Assembly (NCBI RefSeq): GCF_022201045.2
Contig: NC_068560.1
Coordinates: 29,963,501-30,027,500, forward strand
Direction of reading: 5' to 3'
DNA: 64,000 nucleotides
From: Citrus sinensis
Lineage: Eukaryota > Streptophyta > Magnoliopsida > Sapindales > Rutaceae
Shown: one piece after another, positions 22,391 through 33,260 of the stretch
How positions within the stretch are numbered: the first letter of the stretch is position 1
Layout of the letters: each line of letters opens with the position of its first letter
The notes under the pieces: generated by a model
Told to the model about the DNA's origin: nothing
What the model saw: the letters and a program-made list of their open reading frames with translations, nothing else
The model's database searches: none
Translations under genes and position numbers: made by a program

Positions 22391-23555
22391 TGAAATACAA
22401 GTGTGCAACCCAAGAGGGGGGGTGAATTGGAATTTTAAAAATTTATCCTAACAAATCCACACAACAAGCAATCTAATGTCTTAACAATAATTGAAAATAA
22501 TAAGTTCAATAATAGCGTAATAATTAAAGAGTAAGGAAGAAGAAAAAACAAACACACGAATTTTTACGTGGTTCGGCAATCCCCGCCTACGTCCACGCCT
22601 CCAAGCGATCCAAGCTCGAGGATTTCACTAACCAAGCCTTTCCGAGGCTTCAACCGAATACAATTGACTTCGAGGTGTCAATAAACCTTTACAATGAAGA
22701 GATTATCTCCCAATCTCTCCACTCAAGTGTTTCACTCACTCAAATTCTTACAAATGAAATGAAGAAATGAAGATTACAATAAATCTCACTCAATGAGTAG
22801 ATATACAATGATGAAGAACAATGAATGATTCAATGTTTTGTGTTTGACAAGTTGAAGGCTCAAGATATCACGTGTGCTTTTTGTTCTTGCTTGTTGGAGA
22901 GCTTCAAAATGAGTTGGATTTGAGTTCTTATAGCTTGAGCTCGAAAACTAGCCGTTGCTCACATTCTGGGCTAACCGGTTTGCCGTTTAATGGAATCCGG
23001 TAAGCCGGATTTATGTTACCGTTAAGGCAAAATTCAAAATTTTGCCTAACCGGCTTGCCGGTTTAAGGAATCCGGTAAGCCGTTTTCGTTCTGGTGCTTT
23101 CTGCCTCGAATTCGGCCTGCCGTTTATCAGTATCCGGTAAGCCGCTTGCTACAGTAACTGCTACAGTAAAATATTTCTCGAAATTTACAGTTTAACCCCA
23201 AAACTTTATAAAACTGTAGTATGGCCCAAAACGTTATAAAAGTTTGCAAATAGGTCCAATTTCAGAATTTTAAATAATACTTTCTCAAACCCACAACTTT
23301 CTGAAATTATGACTTCGCCCAAACTTTATGAAATTATAGAATGGCCCAAAAACATTTAAATAATTTCAAATAGGTCCAAATCCGAAATTTAAAATACTAT
23401 CAAAGATTTTAAAATTACTTTCATTTTAGTCCAAAATGCTTTAATTCCATAACATCATTTTCTTATTATAAAAGCACAATTCATAAATCTTTACTTAATA
23501 AATACATGTGGTTTGTTATCATCAAAATCAATATTTATAGCCATATAGGCTAACA
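22391..23555 (-). repeat. 5' LTR of the Sirevirus
   Basis: 1165 bp, nearly identical to 14166-15303 except for an extra 27 bp (around TTATGACTTCGCCC, near 23310) and a handful of substitutions. Confidence 0.95.
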
Positions 23556-23700
23556 ACATCCTCCTAGCGCTAGTCCCGACACTAGACCTAGTGGGTTCTA
23601 AGGGGGCCCCGGGGTCAAAAGCAGAATCAGCGGGCAGACTAGGCAAAAAACCTAGTTCGTCGTCGCCAACCTCAACGACCTTCTCCTTACCCTTCGACAT

Positions 23701-24157
23701 ATCCTAAGTTTTAACCAAAACACCACCGCCAACTACAACCTCAAGCAAAGCAGAGAGAAAGGAAATTACCTACAACTAACCAATACCGAGAAAATAGAAG
23801 AAATACCTGAAGCAGGGACTCGGTCAGAGAGAGACAGGGATGACAGCTTTGGTGCCGAGGTTCATTCGCCGGAGAGACAAGAATGGAGAAAATGACGAGT
23901 TCGTGTATGAAAATTTTGGGTTTTCTTACTGAGAAGCAAACTCTTGGGCTGCCAGCATTTAATGACGCATATTCTGAGAATCTCGCAACCGTAGGTTTGA
24001 AATTCAAATGGAGGGGTAGATTTCCGCCACATCACCGCATCCGCAATTAAATGCGACACGACTCTTGGCAGCCTTTTCCAGTCCCACGCGAGCAAAAACC
24101 GTCGAGTTTCCACTGCTGGTCCACTACATTACCCAACACCAGAAACTGGGGGACCGG
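23701..24157 (+). other. Tat element 3' non-coding region with polypurine tract
   Basis: Between the antisense gene's start codon and the 3' LTR. It would hold the antisense gene's promoter on the minus strand, but no clear TATA box was found. The last bases (AGAAACTGGGGGACCGG, 24141-24157) are purine-rich and act as the probable polypurine tract. Confidence 0.5.
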
Positions 24158-25024
24158 TGTTTGGGAAAGATACTGTTTGGGAGAAATACGTCGACGAGAC
24201 CAGGAATGACGAGCAGATATGATGAGCAGATATCTGATGGCAGAGTCCTGCGAACCGGTGTGTTCCATAAAAGCCTGGTGCGCGAAGGAACAGGAGCAGA
24301 AATATCCTGCTCGTCCACGATGTTGTCATCCGCGAGGCCAATTCCCTATAAGAGGTATACGGCCATTCCGGCTAGAGGTCGATAGGCGAGGAGACCCGGT
24401 CGACTGCAGTTGACAAGACATGCTCTCCAGCCCGAGAATCTAGGCACGACAGCCACGCTTTCCCCTGAACCGTGGCGTAACACGCAAGATCTCACAGAAC
24501 CACGACAGCCACGCTTTCCCCTGAACCGTGGCGTAACACGCAAGATCTCACAGAACCACGACAGCCACGCTTTCCCCTGAACCGTGGCGTAACACGCAAG
24601 ATCTCGCAGAACCACGACAGCCACGCTTTCCCCTGAACCATGGCGTAACACGCAAGATCCCCCGTTTGCCCATAACGCAGCAGTCAGAGCCCCAGACCGT
24701 CTCGAAAAAAGCAGAAAACTGGGATTCAGAGGAAGCCTATAAAAAGGTAGCCAACGAAGGTAAAAAGGTTAGCAATTTTGATTCTAAAAGAGAGAAAACA
24801 ATCTAAGAGCCATAAGATTTGTGGCAAGCGTTCCCCGAACCTTCATATCTGACTTGAGCGTCGGAGGGTTTGCGCCGGGAAAACAACCGGCGTACTCTGA
24901 CTTGTCTGTGTGCGCAGGAACCTCCGGGGAAGAAGCCTTACGCGGAGACCTCCTGGTCGTGGTGAAGTTGATCGAGCAGAGATCCTGGTCGTAGGCAGAG
25001 GAGAACCAGAATCTCGCATCAACA
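24158..25024 (+). repeat. 3' LTR of the Tat element
   Basis: 867 bp, TGTTTGGGAAAG...GCATCAACA. TATA box near 24738. It has four 56-bp repeat units (24445-24668) against three in the 5' LTR. Followed by the GTATT duplication at 25025-25029 and then the rest of the P450 exon in frame. Confidence 0.95.
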
Positions 25025-25029
25025 GTATT

Positions 25030-25732
25030 CATTAGGTTCGGTTCTCGCCCTGTCGTCCTTGTACCTTCCCCTTCTGCTGCAGAGGAATGCTTCACCAAAA
25101 ATGACATCATATTCGCCAACCGCCCCCGCCTGCTTGCAGGAAAACACCTTGGTAACAACTACACCACCCTCCTCTGGGCCTCTTACGGTGACCACTGGCG
25201 CAACTTGCGCCGAATAGCTTCTCTTGAACTCTTGTCATCTAATCGCCTGCAGATTTTTCATGGCATCCGCGTTGACGAGGTCCAGCTACTGTGTCAAAGG
25301 CTCTTCCGAGGATCAGAGAGCGGTGAGTACCGGATTGTTGACATGAAGTCTATGTTTTTTGAGCTAACTCTAAACGTGGTGATGCGGATGATTGCTGGGA
25401 AGCGATATTATGGAGAGAACGTGTCAGGATCGGAGGATGCCAGAAGATTTAAAGCAATTGTTACTGAGACTCTTCAATTGAGTGCTGCTACTAATCTTGT
25501 AGATTTTTTGCCATTTGTAAAGTCGGCTGGATTGAGCAAGACTGAAAAGAGACTATTGATACTGCGTGCAAAACGAGATAAGTTCACGCAGGAATTGATT
25601 GAAGAGCATAGAAGACTGAGGTGTGATTCTGCTTCTGAACAGAGGAGTGGAAATATGATTGATGTCCTACTATCACTGCAAGAGACTGAGCCTGAATATT
25701 ATACAGATCATATAATCAGAGGGATGATGCAA
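25030..25732 (+). pseudogene. CYP81: Remainder of exon 1 of the disrupted CYP81 gene
   Basis: The frame resumes with RFGSRPV and runs without a stop through the C-helix motif (YGDHWRNLRR) to ATGATGCAA at 25732, followed by a GT splice donor. It matches 33450-34151 of the intact paralogue closely at the protein level. Confidence 0.9.
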
Positions 25733-25833
25733 GTAATCTGCTGATTTGACTTGAAAATTTTAATTAATTAAACTTGTAATTAATTTCTCAATGAATAATT
25801 TTTTGAAGCATTATTGCCTGATTATGTCTCCAG

Positions 25834-26454
25834 GTCCTGCTAATAGAAGGGTCAGACACTTCGGCTGCAACTATGGAATGGGCACTGTCAAGTTTGCTAA
25901 ACAATCCAGAGATCCTTGAACAAGCTCAATCAGAAATTGACACAAACGTTGGGCAAAGCCGGCTAATTGAGGAATCTGATCTTACTGAACTTCCATATCT
26001 CCACGGCATCATCAAAGAGACACTCAGGATATACCCTGCAGCTCCACTACTAGTTCCTCATGAATCGTCCGAGGAGTGCACTATAGGAGGTTTCAAAGTT
26101 CCACGTGGCACAATGTTGTTGGTGAACTCGTGGGCCATACAAAATGATCCTAGAATATGGGAAGAGCCCTCAAAATTCAAGCCAGAGAGGTTCCGGGAAA
26201 TGGCAGGGAAAAGTGATAAGTATATGCTTTTGCCATTTGGGACAGGGAGGAGAGGGTGTCCTGGGGAAGGCTTGGCGATGAGGTTGGTTGGGTTGGCATT
26301 AGGTTCAATGATTCAGTGCTTTGAGTGGGTGAGAACAGGTGGTGAATTGGTGGACATGAGCGTAGGCACTGGGCTTACCATGCCTAGAGCTCAACCTTTG
26401 CTAGCAATGTGTAGGCCAAGACCAGCGATGGTGACCCTTCTTTCTCAACTTTGA
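25834..26454 (+). pseudogene. CYP81: Exon 2 of the disrupted CYP81 gene
   Basis: 621 nt, the same length as exon 2 of the paralogue. It follows the acceptor TCTCCAG and carries I-helix, ExxR, PERF and haem-cysteine motifs, ending in TGA at 26452-26454. Intact, though the gene as a whole is broken. Confidence 0.92.
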
Positions 26455-26761
26455 TACTCCTGTTTCTCGTGGGGTAATTGTGTTGACTTTCTTAGTTTTA
26501 GCAGTCGAACTATCAAATGACAAATTGGCAATTCTGCAATCTCCACGTAAGTTGTTCAATTCTATCGTTTCTTAATGTATATTAATTTCTTTTCGATTAA
26601 GAGGACATTTTAAAAAACAAAATTTTTCACATATTATATAGTCCATCTCTAGTGAAAATATTCTTAAAATGTCAGTAAAATAAAAAAAAAGTATTCATTT
26701 TAATACATTGAAGACTGTATTCTTTTCTATTTTTATTGATGAGAATGCTCTTGTAGAAAAT

Positions 26762-26824
26762 GATTATATATATGTGTGTGTGTACACACACATACACACG
26801 CGCGCGCATGTACACATATAATAC
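26762..26824. repeat. Alternating purine-pyrimidine tract, near-palindromic
   Basis: About 60 bp of TA, TG, CA and CG steps, including TATGTGTGTGTGTACACACA and ACACGCGCGCGCATG. The first half is almost its own reverse complement. It lies in the 3' flank of the disrupted P450. Confidence 0.8.
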
Positions 26825-26949
26825 TTTCCCATGGTCTTCTTGACCACTTTCCTCAGGTGGAAAAACCCAATTCAATTATAATTATGATATTATTCTCCAA
26901 CCTCAACTATGAAAAATCTGTATGGTGTCATCTCCTTAAGATGTTCTAA

Positions 26950-28879
26950 TGTTAGGAAATTGAACTTTCTCCCAAGATCACTCCAAGCAATTTATCAAGT
27001 AACAAATTAATAGAAAAAATTAAATAGAGAATACACCAATCACACAACACAAGATTTACGTGGAAAACTTCAAATCCGGAGAAAAACCACGGCCGTTGTC
27101 ACAAGACAACCAGAGAAAAATATTCACTATGTGAAAAATTATTACAACCACTCTTAGAAATAATTTTCTCTCACCCAAGCCCCAAATACATAATCCCAAT
27201 AAATATTTCTTAACAAAGTAAACCCATAATACCCATATTGAGGAGCCAAATGCTTCCTCAATATAATTACATGCTTAAGAATATTTTTATCTCTCAATTT
27301 TCACCAAAATTTGGATCGCTTCTTTGAGATTTGGATGCCAAGCTCTCAAATGAGAGCTTCCTTTTATAGGCAAGATTTTGCCTAAAATCAAGCAAATTTT
27401 TCAACATTCAATAGCCACCATTTCAATAGTTTTGACCACTTCCAATTGCTTATCAAACTTCTCGACTATCTCCAAATTGAATTCAAATGATATCTTCCAA
27501 ATTGACTTTTCAACTCTTTTTTTTTTAATCAATTTTCAACAATCTCCACCTTAATTAAAAAAAAAATTCATAACTAATGTTACAAAGCACTGTCTTCACC
27601 AACAGTCATAATTCTCAACATAGAGAATTATCATACTCCACCATAAAGAGTATACCACTTAGACTTAACCATTCTAAGATTTTTTTTCCCGGCACATGTC
27701 GAACATATCCGCTGAAAATTATGGTGCAATTCTCATGCTTGGTTTCCCTGAGAATTCTTCAGCCATGACATAACTTTTCCATCACACACCTTGCATTTAT
27801 ACCAAGCCAATGCCTGCGTGCAAACTTGTGGACCTCGCTGATCATAACATGTTCTCTTTCATGGCAACTTGGAGATCTACATGCCAAAAGAACTAACCCA
27901 GTCTCCTATCAAAAGGAAACTCACCATCTGCGAGAATATCGGTATCTCCTTTACTGATTCTGGAGTAATTTGCTGAGCCCACTCCGCCTTCTTGACAATT
28001 TTCTTGAGGTGCCAAAATTGTCCACACCTTCAAATCTTTCTGCATACCAGATTGGATACACCTTTGACTTGAATTCTCCACAAGTTAATAAAATTATTCT
28101 CCCATTAATTTTTCAACAACATCAAACTTCAACCAAGTTTGAAAAACACCAGTTGCTGACATATTTGCTTCCTATTCTCTTCACCACAGATTATTTGGAT
28201 TGGCTCCCACTGCTTCATGTGAACAGTACCGTATACGTGAATAGTACCCCGACACCAAAACTTCAATCAATGGCTCTGATACCACTGTTAGGAAATTGAA
28301 CTTCCTCCCAAGATCACTCCAAGCAATTTATCAAGCAACAAATTAATAGAAAAAATTAAATGGAGAATACACCAATCACACAATACAAGATTTACGTGGA
28401 AAACTCCAAATCCGGAGAAAAACCACAGCCGTTGTCACAAGACAACCAGAGAAAAATATTCACTATGTGGAAAATTATTACAACCACTCTCAGAAATAAT
28501 TTTCTCTCACCCAAGCCCCAAATAGATAATCCTGAGAAATATCTCTTAACAAAGTAAACCCGTAATACCCATATTGAGGAGCCAAATGCTCCTTCAATAT
28601 AACTACATGCTTAAGAATATTTCTCTCTCTTAATTTCTCACCAAAACTTGGATTCTTTCTCTGGGATTTTGGATGCCAAGCTCTCAAATGAGAGCTTCCT
28701 TTTATAGGCAAGATTTGCCTAAAATCAAGCCAATTTTTCAACATTCAATAGCCACCATTTCAATAGTTTTGACCACTTCCAATTGCTTATCAAACTTCTC
28801 GACTATCTCCAAATTGAATTCAAATGATATCTTCCAAATTGACTTTTCAACTCTTTTTTTTTTTAATCAATTTTCAACA
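26950..28879 (-). mobile_element. Non-autonomous LTR retrotransposon (TRIM/LARD-like), 1930 bp
   Basis: LTRs 26950-27541 (592 bp) and 28286-28879 (594 bp) begin TGTTAGGAAATTG and end TTTTCAACA. They are flanked by TCTAA at 26945-26949 and 28880-28884. The initiator-Met primer site (minus-strand TGGTATCAGAGCC, 28284-28272) sits beside the right LTR, so the element is on the minus strand. A purine tract (AAGGTGGAGAT, about 27552-27542) abuts the left LTR. The 744-bp interior has no retrotransposon ORF, so it needs a copia-type partner for mobility. Confidence 0.9.
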
Positions 28880-28884
28880 TCTAA

Positions 28885-29014
28885 TACAAAATGGATTCAA
28901 AAAGGTCTCCTTATAAAAGGACCACCCCGCTCGGCAAGTAAAATCCTGAGATTACAGCATAAAAAAAAAAAAATCTCTTAAGTTGTTATCTCGGCAATTC
29001 TTCATTCTGACTTA
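28885..29014. other. Short AT-rich gap
   Basis: No gene or repeat recognised between the non-autonomous element and the duplicated block. Confidence 0.4.
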
Positions 29015-29400
29015 TGTATTGGGTGTATTCGTCGGTAACAGCACTGAGGCCCTTACGATTCGGTAACAATACTGGCGCCCTTATGATTTTCTTGTTTTAC
29101 AAAGATGGATGTTAGATCTAAAGCTTGAGATTTCTTTCGACTAGTAGCCTCATTGAATCCTTCTTATTGCCCGATCACTTTAATCCGGACCTTCTTATTC
29201 CCCGATCATTTTAAGTTACAAATTTTTGGTGTCTAATAATATATGTGGTTGCTTAAAAAATCATCAAATTACTTTTCGGTTTCTAGACCATTGATATGAT
29301 TGGTTGGATTAAAAGTCACAAATCGGACATGTGTTAATTAATTTAAATAAAAAGAAAAATGTTGGGTCTACTGACTAGAAAGGTTTTTGGGCAACTAGTA
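29015..29400. repeat. Duplicated flank block, copy 2
   Basis: Matches 390-670 followed directly by 1320-1450. It lacks the 650-bp insert seen in copy 1. It lies upstream of the intact CYP81 as copy 1 lies upstream of the broken one, about 28.6 kb apart now and roughly 6 kb apart if the two large insertions are discounted. Confidence 0.65.
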
Positions 29401-31200
29401 CTGTGGGTTAATCAATTTATATATCTCTCAATACATAAACTTCATGGCCACATGCCTATAAAAGTTCCTTTAGAATAAAATAATTATTTTGTTTATAAAA
29501 GTTTTAATATTGCAAAGATGGCAACAATCAAAGGGTGATATATGTCTCTCCCATATTGGTAGCCAGATTTTACTTTTATTTAATTATACTTATATTTAAA
29601 TATTTTAAATAATAAAATTCAAAAAAGTATATGAAAAATTAAATAAATTGTGTCATGTGTAATCTTTATTCATCTAAAATTATCAAAATTTACCAACCAG
29701 CAGACATGTCATGTAAGCATATATAAGTTTGTTTTAAATTTTAAGATTTTTTTATCTCTTTTCTTAAAACATTGGGGGATCAAAACATTCTTTCCCAAAA
29801 TAATATATTGTAAACAAAAAAATTCGTAATTTACAATATTAAAATTTACATTAAGCTTTATAACTCATTCCAATGAGATAAGTGAAAAATTAGTATACTC
29901 ACTTCACCAACGAGTAGCATGTCATTCTGATTGTCGTAGGCCACTAACTCGTTTGGATGACTTTATAATTATTGTTATGATGACCTATTTGCACCTTAAC
30001 AAACATTTTAAATACTTATATTTATTAATATATTATATAACTGAATTACCCACGTAAAGTTTTGCCATTATACAATATATACTTTTATTACTTTTGAACA
30101 ACCATCTTACTCATCCATCAAAACTACAATCATCTTTCCCTTAATCTTAAGAATTTATCTCTACATAAAATCTAGTATCTAAAAAATTACTTAAAATCAA
30201 TAAATTTTCTCAAATCTAAGCATTGGGACCTTATTGCATTTATAATTCATTCCTGTACTAATTTTCTGCAGCAACTAAATCAATGGTAGAGACAAGAAAC
30301 AAAATATAATCTTGTATGATTGCATTCATTTCTTGTGGATCTCTTGCTCAGTTAGAGACAATAACTATGTTGCAGTGACTATAATATTTATGGGAGATAT
30401 CTTGAAAAAAAAAATCAATGCGTAATGATTATATGGACGAGGAAGCAAATGTTTTAATTAAGGGCTATTTTGACATTTGGAAGGGTATGTACAGTAAAAT
30501 TTGATTTTTTTTCAAAATTTATTAAAGGATGCACTCTAATTTATACTATCCGTTTTATTCATAATTTATTTTACATTTCACAAATTACAATAATATTAGA
30601 GCCCAACACGGCACTTTCGATAATTACCACATTCAATAAAATTGTAAATACAAAAAATAATAATAATAATTGGCTTTTGTTAGATATCAAGCGGGGTTTA
30701 AATAGCTCTTACAAACTTTTAAATTATTCAACAAGACAACAATTAGTCTCATTTCCTTTATTACCAGATGTGAATCGGCTAATTCAATTTGGCCACAACT
30801 ATTTTGGAGCGCCTTTAAAATAGAACACGAATCATAACTATACATATAAAATAATAAATAATAAAAATTATATTATAATTTTAATCATATGTTAATAAAA
30901 GAATACTCCTCACTTATTCAATTTTCACCCAAATATTCCTGCTTCACGTGGCAAGGTTGTTACTTGCGTTGTCTGTAAAATAGTAACTTGTTAAATCAAG
31001 GTTGTTACTTGCATTGTCAGTGAAATAGTAAGGCCCCATTTGAAATTATACACTTGCGTGGTGATTATTAATTTATTTTGTCAAATATTTTGTGAACTTC
31101 TACACTTGTCTGTAAAAGAGCAGCCTCTTTCTCTGAAGCCATGACGACGGCAGACAAATGAGACGTCAGCCTATTAATTAATGAGTTCTGCTATTTGCCC
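29401..31200. other. AT-rich intergenic sequence
   Basis: No convincing gene. A 117-codon ORF at 30470-30823 is AT-driven low-complexity and looks fortuitous. Near 30950-31030 there is a short tandem duplication built on AAGGTTGTTACTTGC. Confidence 0.4.
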
Positions 31201-32034
31201 TGTTCAAACCCGAAATTAATAAATGACGCCGTTTCAATATCTTTTTTTTTTTTCATCCCAGCTAAAACGGTGTCGTTTTTGCTGGGTTAAGGCTGCAAAA
31301 GCATCAGATGTGTCACCAAGAAATCATTTGCAACATTAATTAACAAGGGTTAATAAAAACGAACTTCAGCTTAAAACAACAGAGACATACATTGTTCTTT
31401 TTTCAAAATGAAGCAACAAATGTACATTAAATAAAATTTATTCAGATATGAGTGCAGGCACCAAAAAAAAAAAAAGAGAGATCCAATTTCGTAAGATTAC
31501 AACATACAAACTTTTAATTGCCTGCATTTTCGTTCTTTCATCTTCTACCAGTTAATAACTACACAATTGCCTTTGCTACTTTTAAAATAAAAATTATAGC
31601 AATATTAAATAAGAAAAATAAAAAGCGAAAAAACGAGAGGGTAAAAATATACAAGCTGGAGCAAACAAAAGAATCCATAAACGAGAATCGTTTTGGTTTG
31701 TTCTCCACACATAACCTCCAGTTACAAAACCATACTGATGAGAAAATTTCGTTTTGCCTGCAATACACGACCATCAAAAAATTTCATGGGTGACCGTGTT
31801 GTCTAATGCGTCGTCATAGGAAAGAAAATGGCTAAGGAGGAGGTCGACGTGAGAGTAGAGGAGGGTTTGTGGAGAAGATGAAGAAAGAGGTTTGTGAATG
31901 GGAGGGATGAGGGTTTTTTTGCAGAGGGGTAAAACGAAGAGGAAGACAAAGCAGCTGGGTTCTCGTTGGTTTTATCTTTTCTAAGCCAAACAATGTCGTT
32001 TTATAGAGATTCAAAACATAAAAAAGACATCGAC

Positions 32035-32183
32035 AAAACGACGTCGTTTAGGACAATTTCGGGGTCTGACCCGGGGTTTGACTTGGGGTAAATATCATTT
32101 TCCTTAATTTATTATTGAAAAATGATGTTTGCCCTGGATCAAACTGCGGGTCAAACCTCGAAGCGATTGAAATGGCGTCGTTT
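32035..32183. repeat. Imperfect inverted repeat (foldback) with AAACGACGYC ends
   Basis: The left arm starts AAAACGACGTCGTTT and continues with GGTCTGACCCGGGGTTTGAC. The right arm read on the other strand starts AAACGACGCCATTT and continues with GAGGTTTGACCCGCAGTTTG. Arms are about 68 bp, around a short AT centre near 32112. Related ACGRYGTCRTTT words occur at 31225, 31266, 31989, 32216 and 33027, two of them also near GGGTTTGACCCGGG. Probably MITE-like debris. Confidence 0.55.
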
Positions 32184-32235
32184 CAGCGCTTATTTCTTTC
32201 ATTCTGATTTGCTACGAAACAATGTCATTTTGGCT

Positions 32236-32410
32236 TGTATAAAGTGAAAAAACAGAACCAGCTGCTTTTACCTTCCTCTTCGTTCTCTTAAGTCTTAACC
32301 CAGCTGCAGAACCCTTAATAACCCAAGTATCATTTTCCTTTGCCAGCGTATAAAGTGAAAAAAACAAATCCAGCTGCTTCTTCCTTCCTCTTCGTTTTCT
32401 TAACGCAAAC
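32236..32410. repeat. Imperfect tandem duplication, about 110 bp apart
   Basis: GTATAAAGTGAAAAAACA..CCAGCTGCTT..CCTTCCTCTTCGTT occurs at about 32237 and again at about 32347. No gene is evident. Both copies carry a TATAAAGTG word, but nothing downstream looks coding. Confidence 0.6.
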
Positions 32411-33160
32411 ATCGTTTTCCTTTGTCTTGAGTTAGCTCTAGATGGAATAGTTAGATCTAAATTAAAACTATATATTTTTTTTCTCGTGGCCGCCTAAAGA
32501 AGTCAAAAGCTCATATCAAAATGCCAGTTGTGAGAAATTTTAAGATAGCGCATTACCAAGATTTAGTAAGATATGATTGGATGCCGGTAGAAATAACACA
32601 GCACAAATGTCACACGTAAAACAGTAAAATCCAAGTCTTTCAAAAGCAAATTTGGTTGTGTGCGTTTGTGATTTGATTCTTCAGTGGCTTACAATTATCA
32701 TTCAAGCTCTATATACTTCTCATTCTATTTTTTTTATGCCAATAATTTAAAAAATGCATGCAAAGATTCATTTTCACTATTGTACAGTAGCCACACAGAA
32801 TAAAGAACAATTGAAAAAAGAATCTGGAATTTTCTTTCTACTTTAATTTGGCCGCTTTTTATGCTTGAGCTACTTCCCTTTAATCTATTTGTTTGCTTTT
32901 AATCTGAAATGAGGAGAACGAAGATGAAGAAGCAACTTGGTTCTATAACTTCTGTTGATGCTTTTGCGATTTATCCAAAGCCAAACGTCGTTGTTTCATA
33001 ACAAATAAAAACAAAAAAAATTAATAAACGAAACGGTGTCATTTTAGCCAATTTTAGGGTTTGACCCGGGACAAGCATCAGCGGTGTTTATTATTATGCC
33101 AACGTAGCCGGAAGACAGAACCCTCAAAGAAACAACGTATATCAATAAATAAGAATCAAC
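32411..33160. other. Upstream intergenic region of the intact CYP81
   Basis: AT-rich, with no gene recognised. It contains one more GGGTTTGACCCGGG/ACGGTGTC pair near 33027-33072. Confidence 0.35.
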
Positions 33161-33170
33161 ATATAAAAGA
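33161..33170 (+). promoter_or_regulatory. Likely TATA box of the intact CYP81
   Basis: ATATAAAAGA, about 95 bp upstream of the start codon at 33261, the expected spacing for a plant promoter with a short leader. Confidence 0.55.
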
Positions 33171-33260
33171 AGACAAAAAGGAGTGAGGCAATGCCGTCGA
33201 TCTGAATTAAAGGTTCTCTCTCATGTTTCTTGGTCATAGCTAGCAGCCATACATACATCA

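Larger units (their letters stand above)
14166..23555 (-). mobile_element. Ty1/copia Sirevirus-type retrotransposon nested in the Tat element
   Basis: 9390 bp on the minus strand. 5' LTR 22391-23555, initiator-Met primer site 22388-22377, gag-pol 22333-18194, a CCGG-rich non-coding stretch 17960-17440, an extra ORF 17070-15778, a multiplied polypurine tract 15520-15304, and the 3' LTR 15303-14166. Flanked by ACATC. Gene order (protease, integrase, reverse transcriptase, RNase H) is that of copia. The ORF after pol and the repeated purine tract fit the Sirevirus (SIRE/Maximus) group. About eight substitutions and one 27-bp indel separate the LTRs by eye, so it inserted recently, after the Tat element. 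Its pol has one in-frame TGA. Confidence 0.92.
12254..23700 (-). pseudogene. Antisense gene of the Tat element (gypsy-type transposon protein), split by the Sirevirus
   Basis: On the minus strand: ATG at 23700 (MSKGKEKVV), coding to 23556, then the Sirevirus, then continuing in the same frame from 14160 to 13459. A likely GT-AG intron of 87 bp (13458-13372) joins in frame to 13371-12254. The middle part (YLESFKYGLRCPLQPYF, NLAPGQLNPNGWRVLSGLFI) resembles the 'putative gypsy type transposon' domain (Pfam PF04195) as I recall it. The last 250 residues are Glu/Lys/Ala-rich and probably coiled coil, ending in an acidic Pro-rich tail. Antisense ORFs before the 3' LTR are known in Tat elements and their function is unknown. 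The Sirevirus insertion breaks the gene after about 48 codons; apart from that I see no stop. Confidence 0.75.
4124..25024 (+). mobile_element. Ty3/gypsy Tat-lineage LTR retrotransposon, 20.9 kb including a nested copia element
   Basis: Structure in order: 5' LTR 4124-4934, primer site 4938-4955, gag-pol 5012-10657, tandem array 10780-12066, an antisense gene (12254-14160 continuing at 23556-23700), polypurine-like tract and 3' LTR 24158-25024. Flanked by GTATT. Without the nested element it is about 11.5 kb. Two RNase H-like domains in pol, a hypervariable repeat region after pol, and an antisense ORF before the 3' LTR are known traits of the Tat lineage (Retand-like; no ORF precedes gag, unlike Ogre). 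The LTRs differ by one 56-bp repeat unit and by roughly ten substitutions by eye, so the insertion is fairly recent. The three in-frame TAG codons suggest it is not autonomous now. Confidence 0.92.
3927..26454 (+). pseudogene. CYP81: CYP81-family cytochrome P450 gene disrupted by nested retrotransposons
   Basis: The coding pieces are 3927-4123, 25030-25732 (both exon 1) and 25834-26454 (exon 2), with an intron at 25733-25833 (GT-AG). If the 20.9-kb insert and one GTATT copy are discounted, exon 1 is 900 nt and exon 2 is 621 nt, an uninterrupted frame of 506 codons. The N-terminus is a hydrophobic ER anchor followed by a Pro-rich hinge (NLPPCPA). Exon 2 has the I-helix (EGSDTSAATMEW), the ExxR helix (KETLR), PERF and the haem loop (PFGTGRRGCPGE). 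Family knowledge: CYP81 enzymes are ER-bound monooxygenases that hydroxylate or bridge isoflavones, lignans, indoles and similar compounds; the substrate here is unknown. The insertion falls before all catalytic parts, so no working enzyme is expected. The downstream piece has no promoter of its own apart from the LTR. Confidence 0.9.

Noticed and set aside
30470..30823. 117-codon ORF
   Set aside because: AT-driven composition with Asn runs, no family resemblance, and no splice or promoter context.
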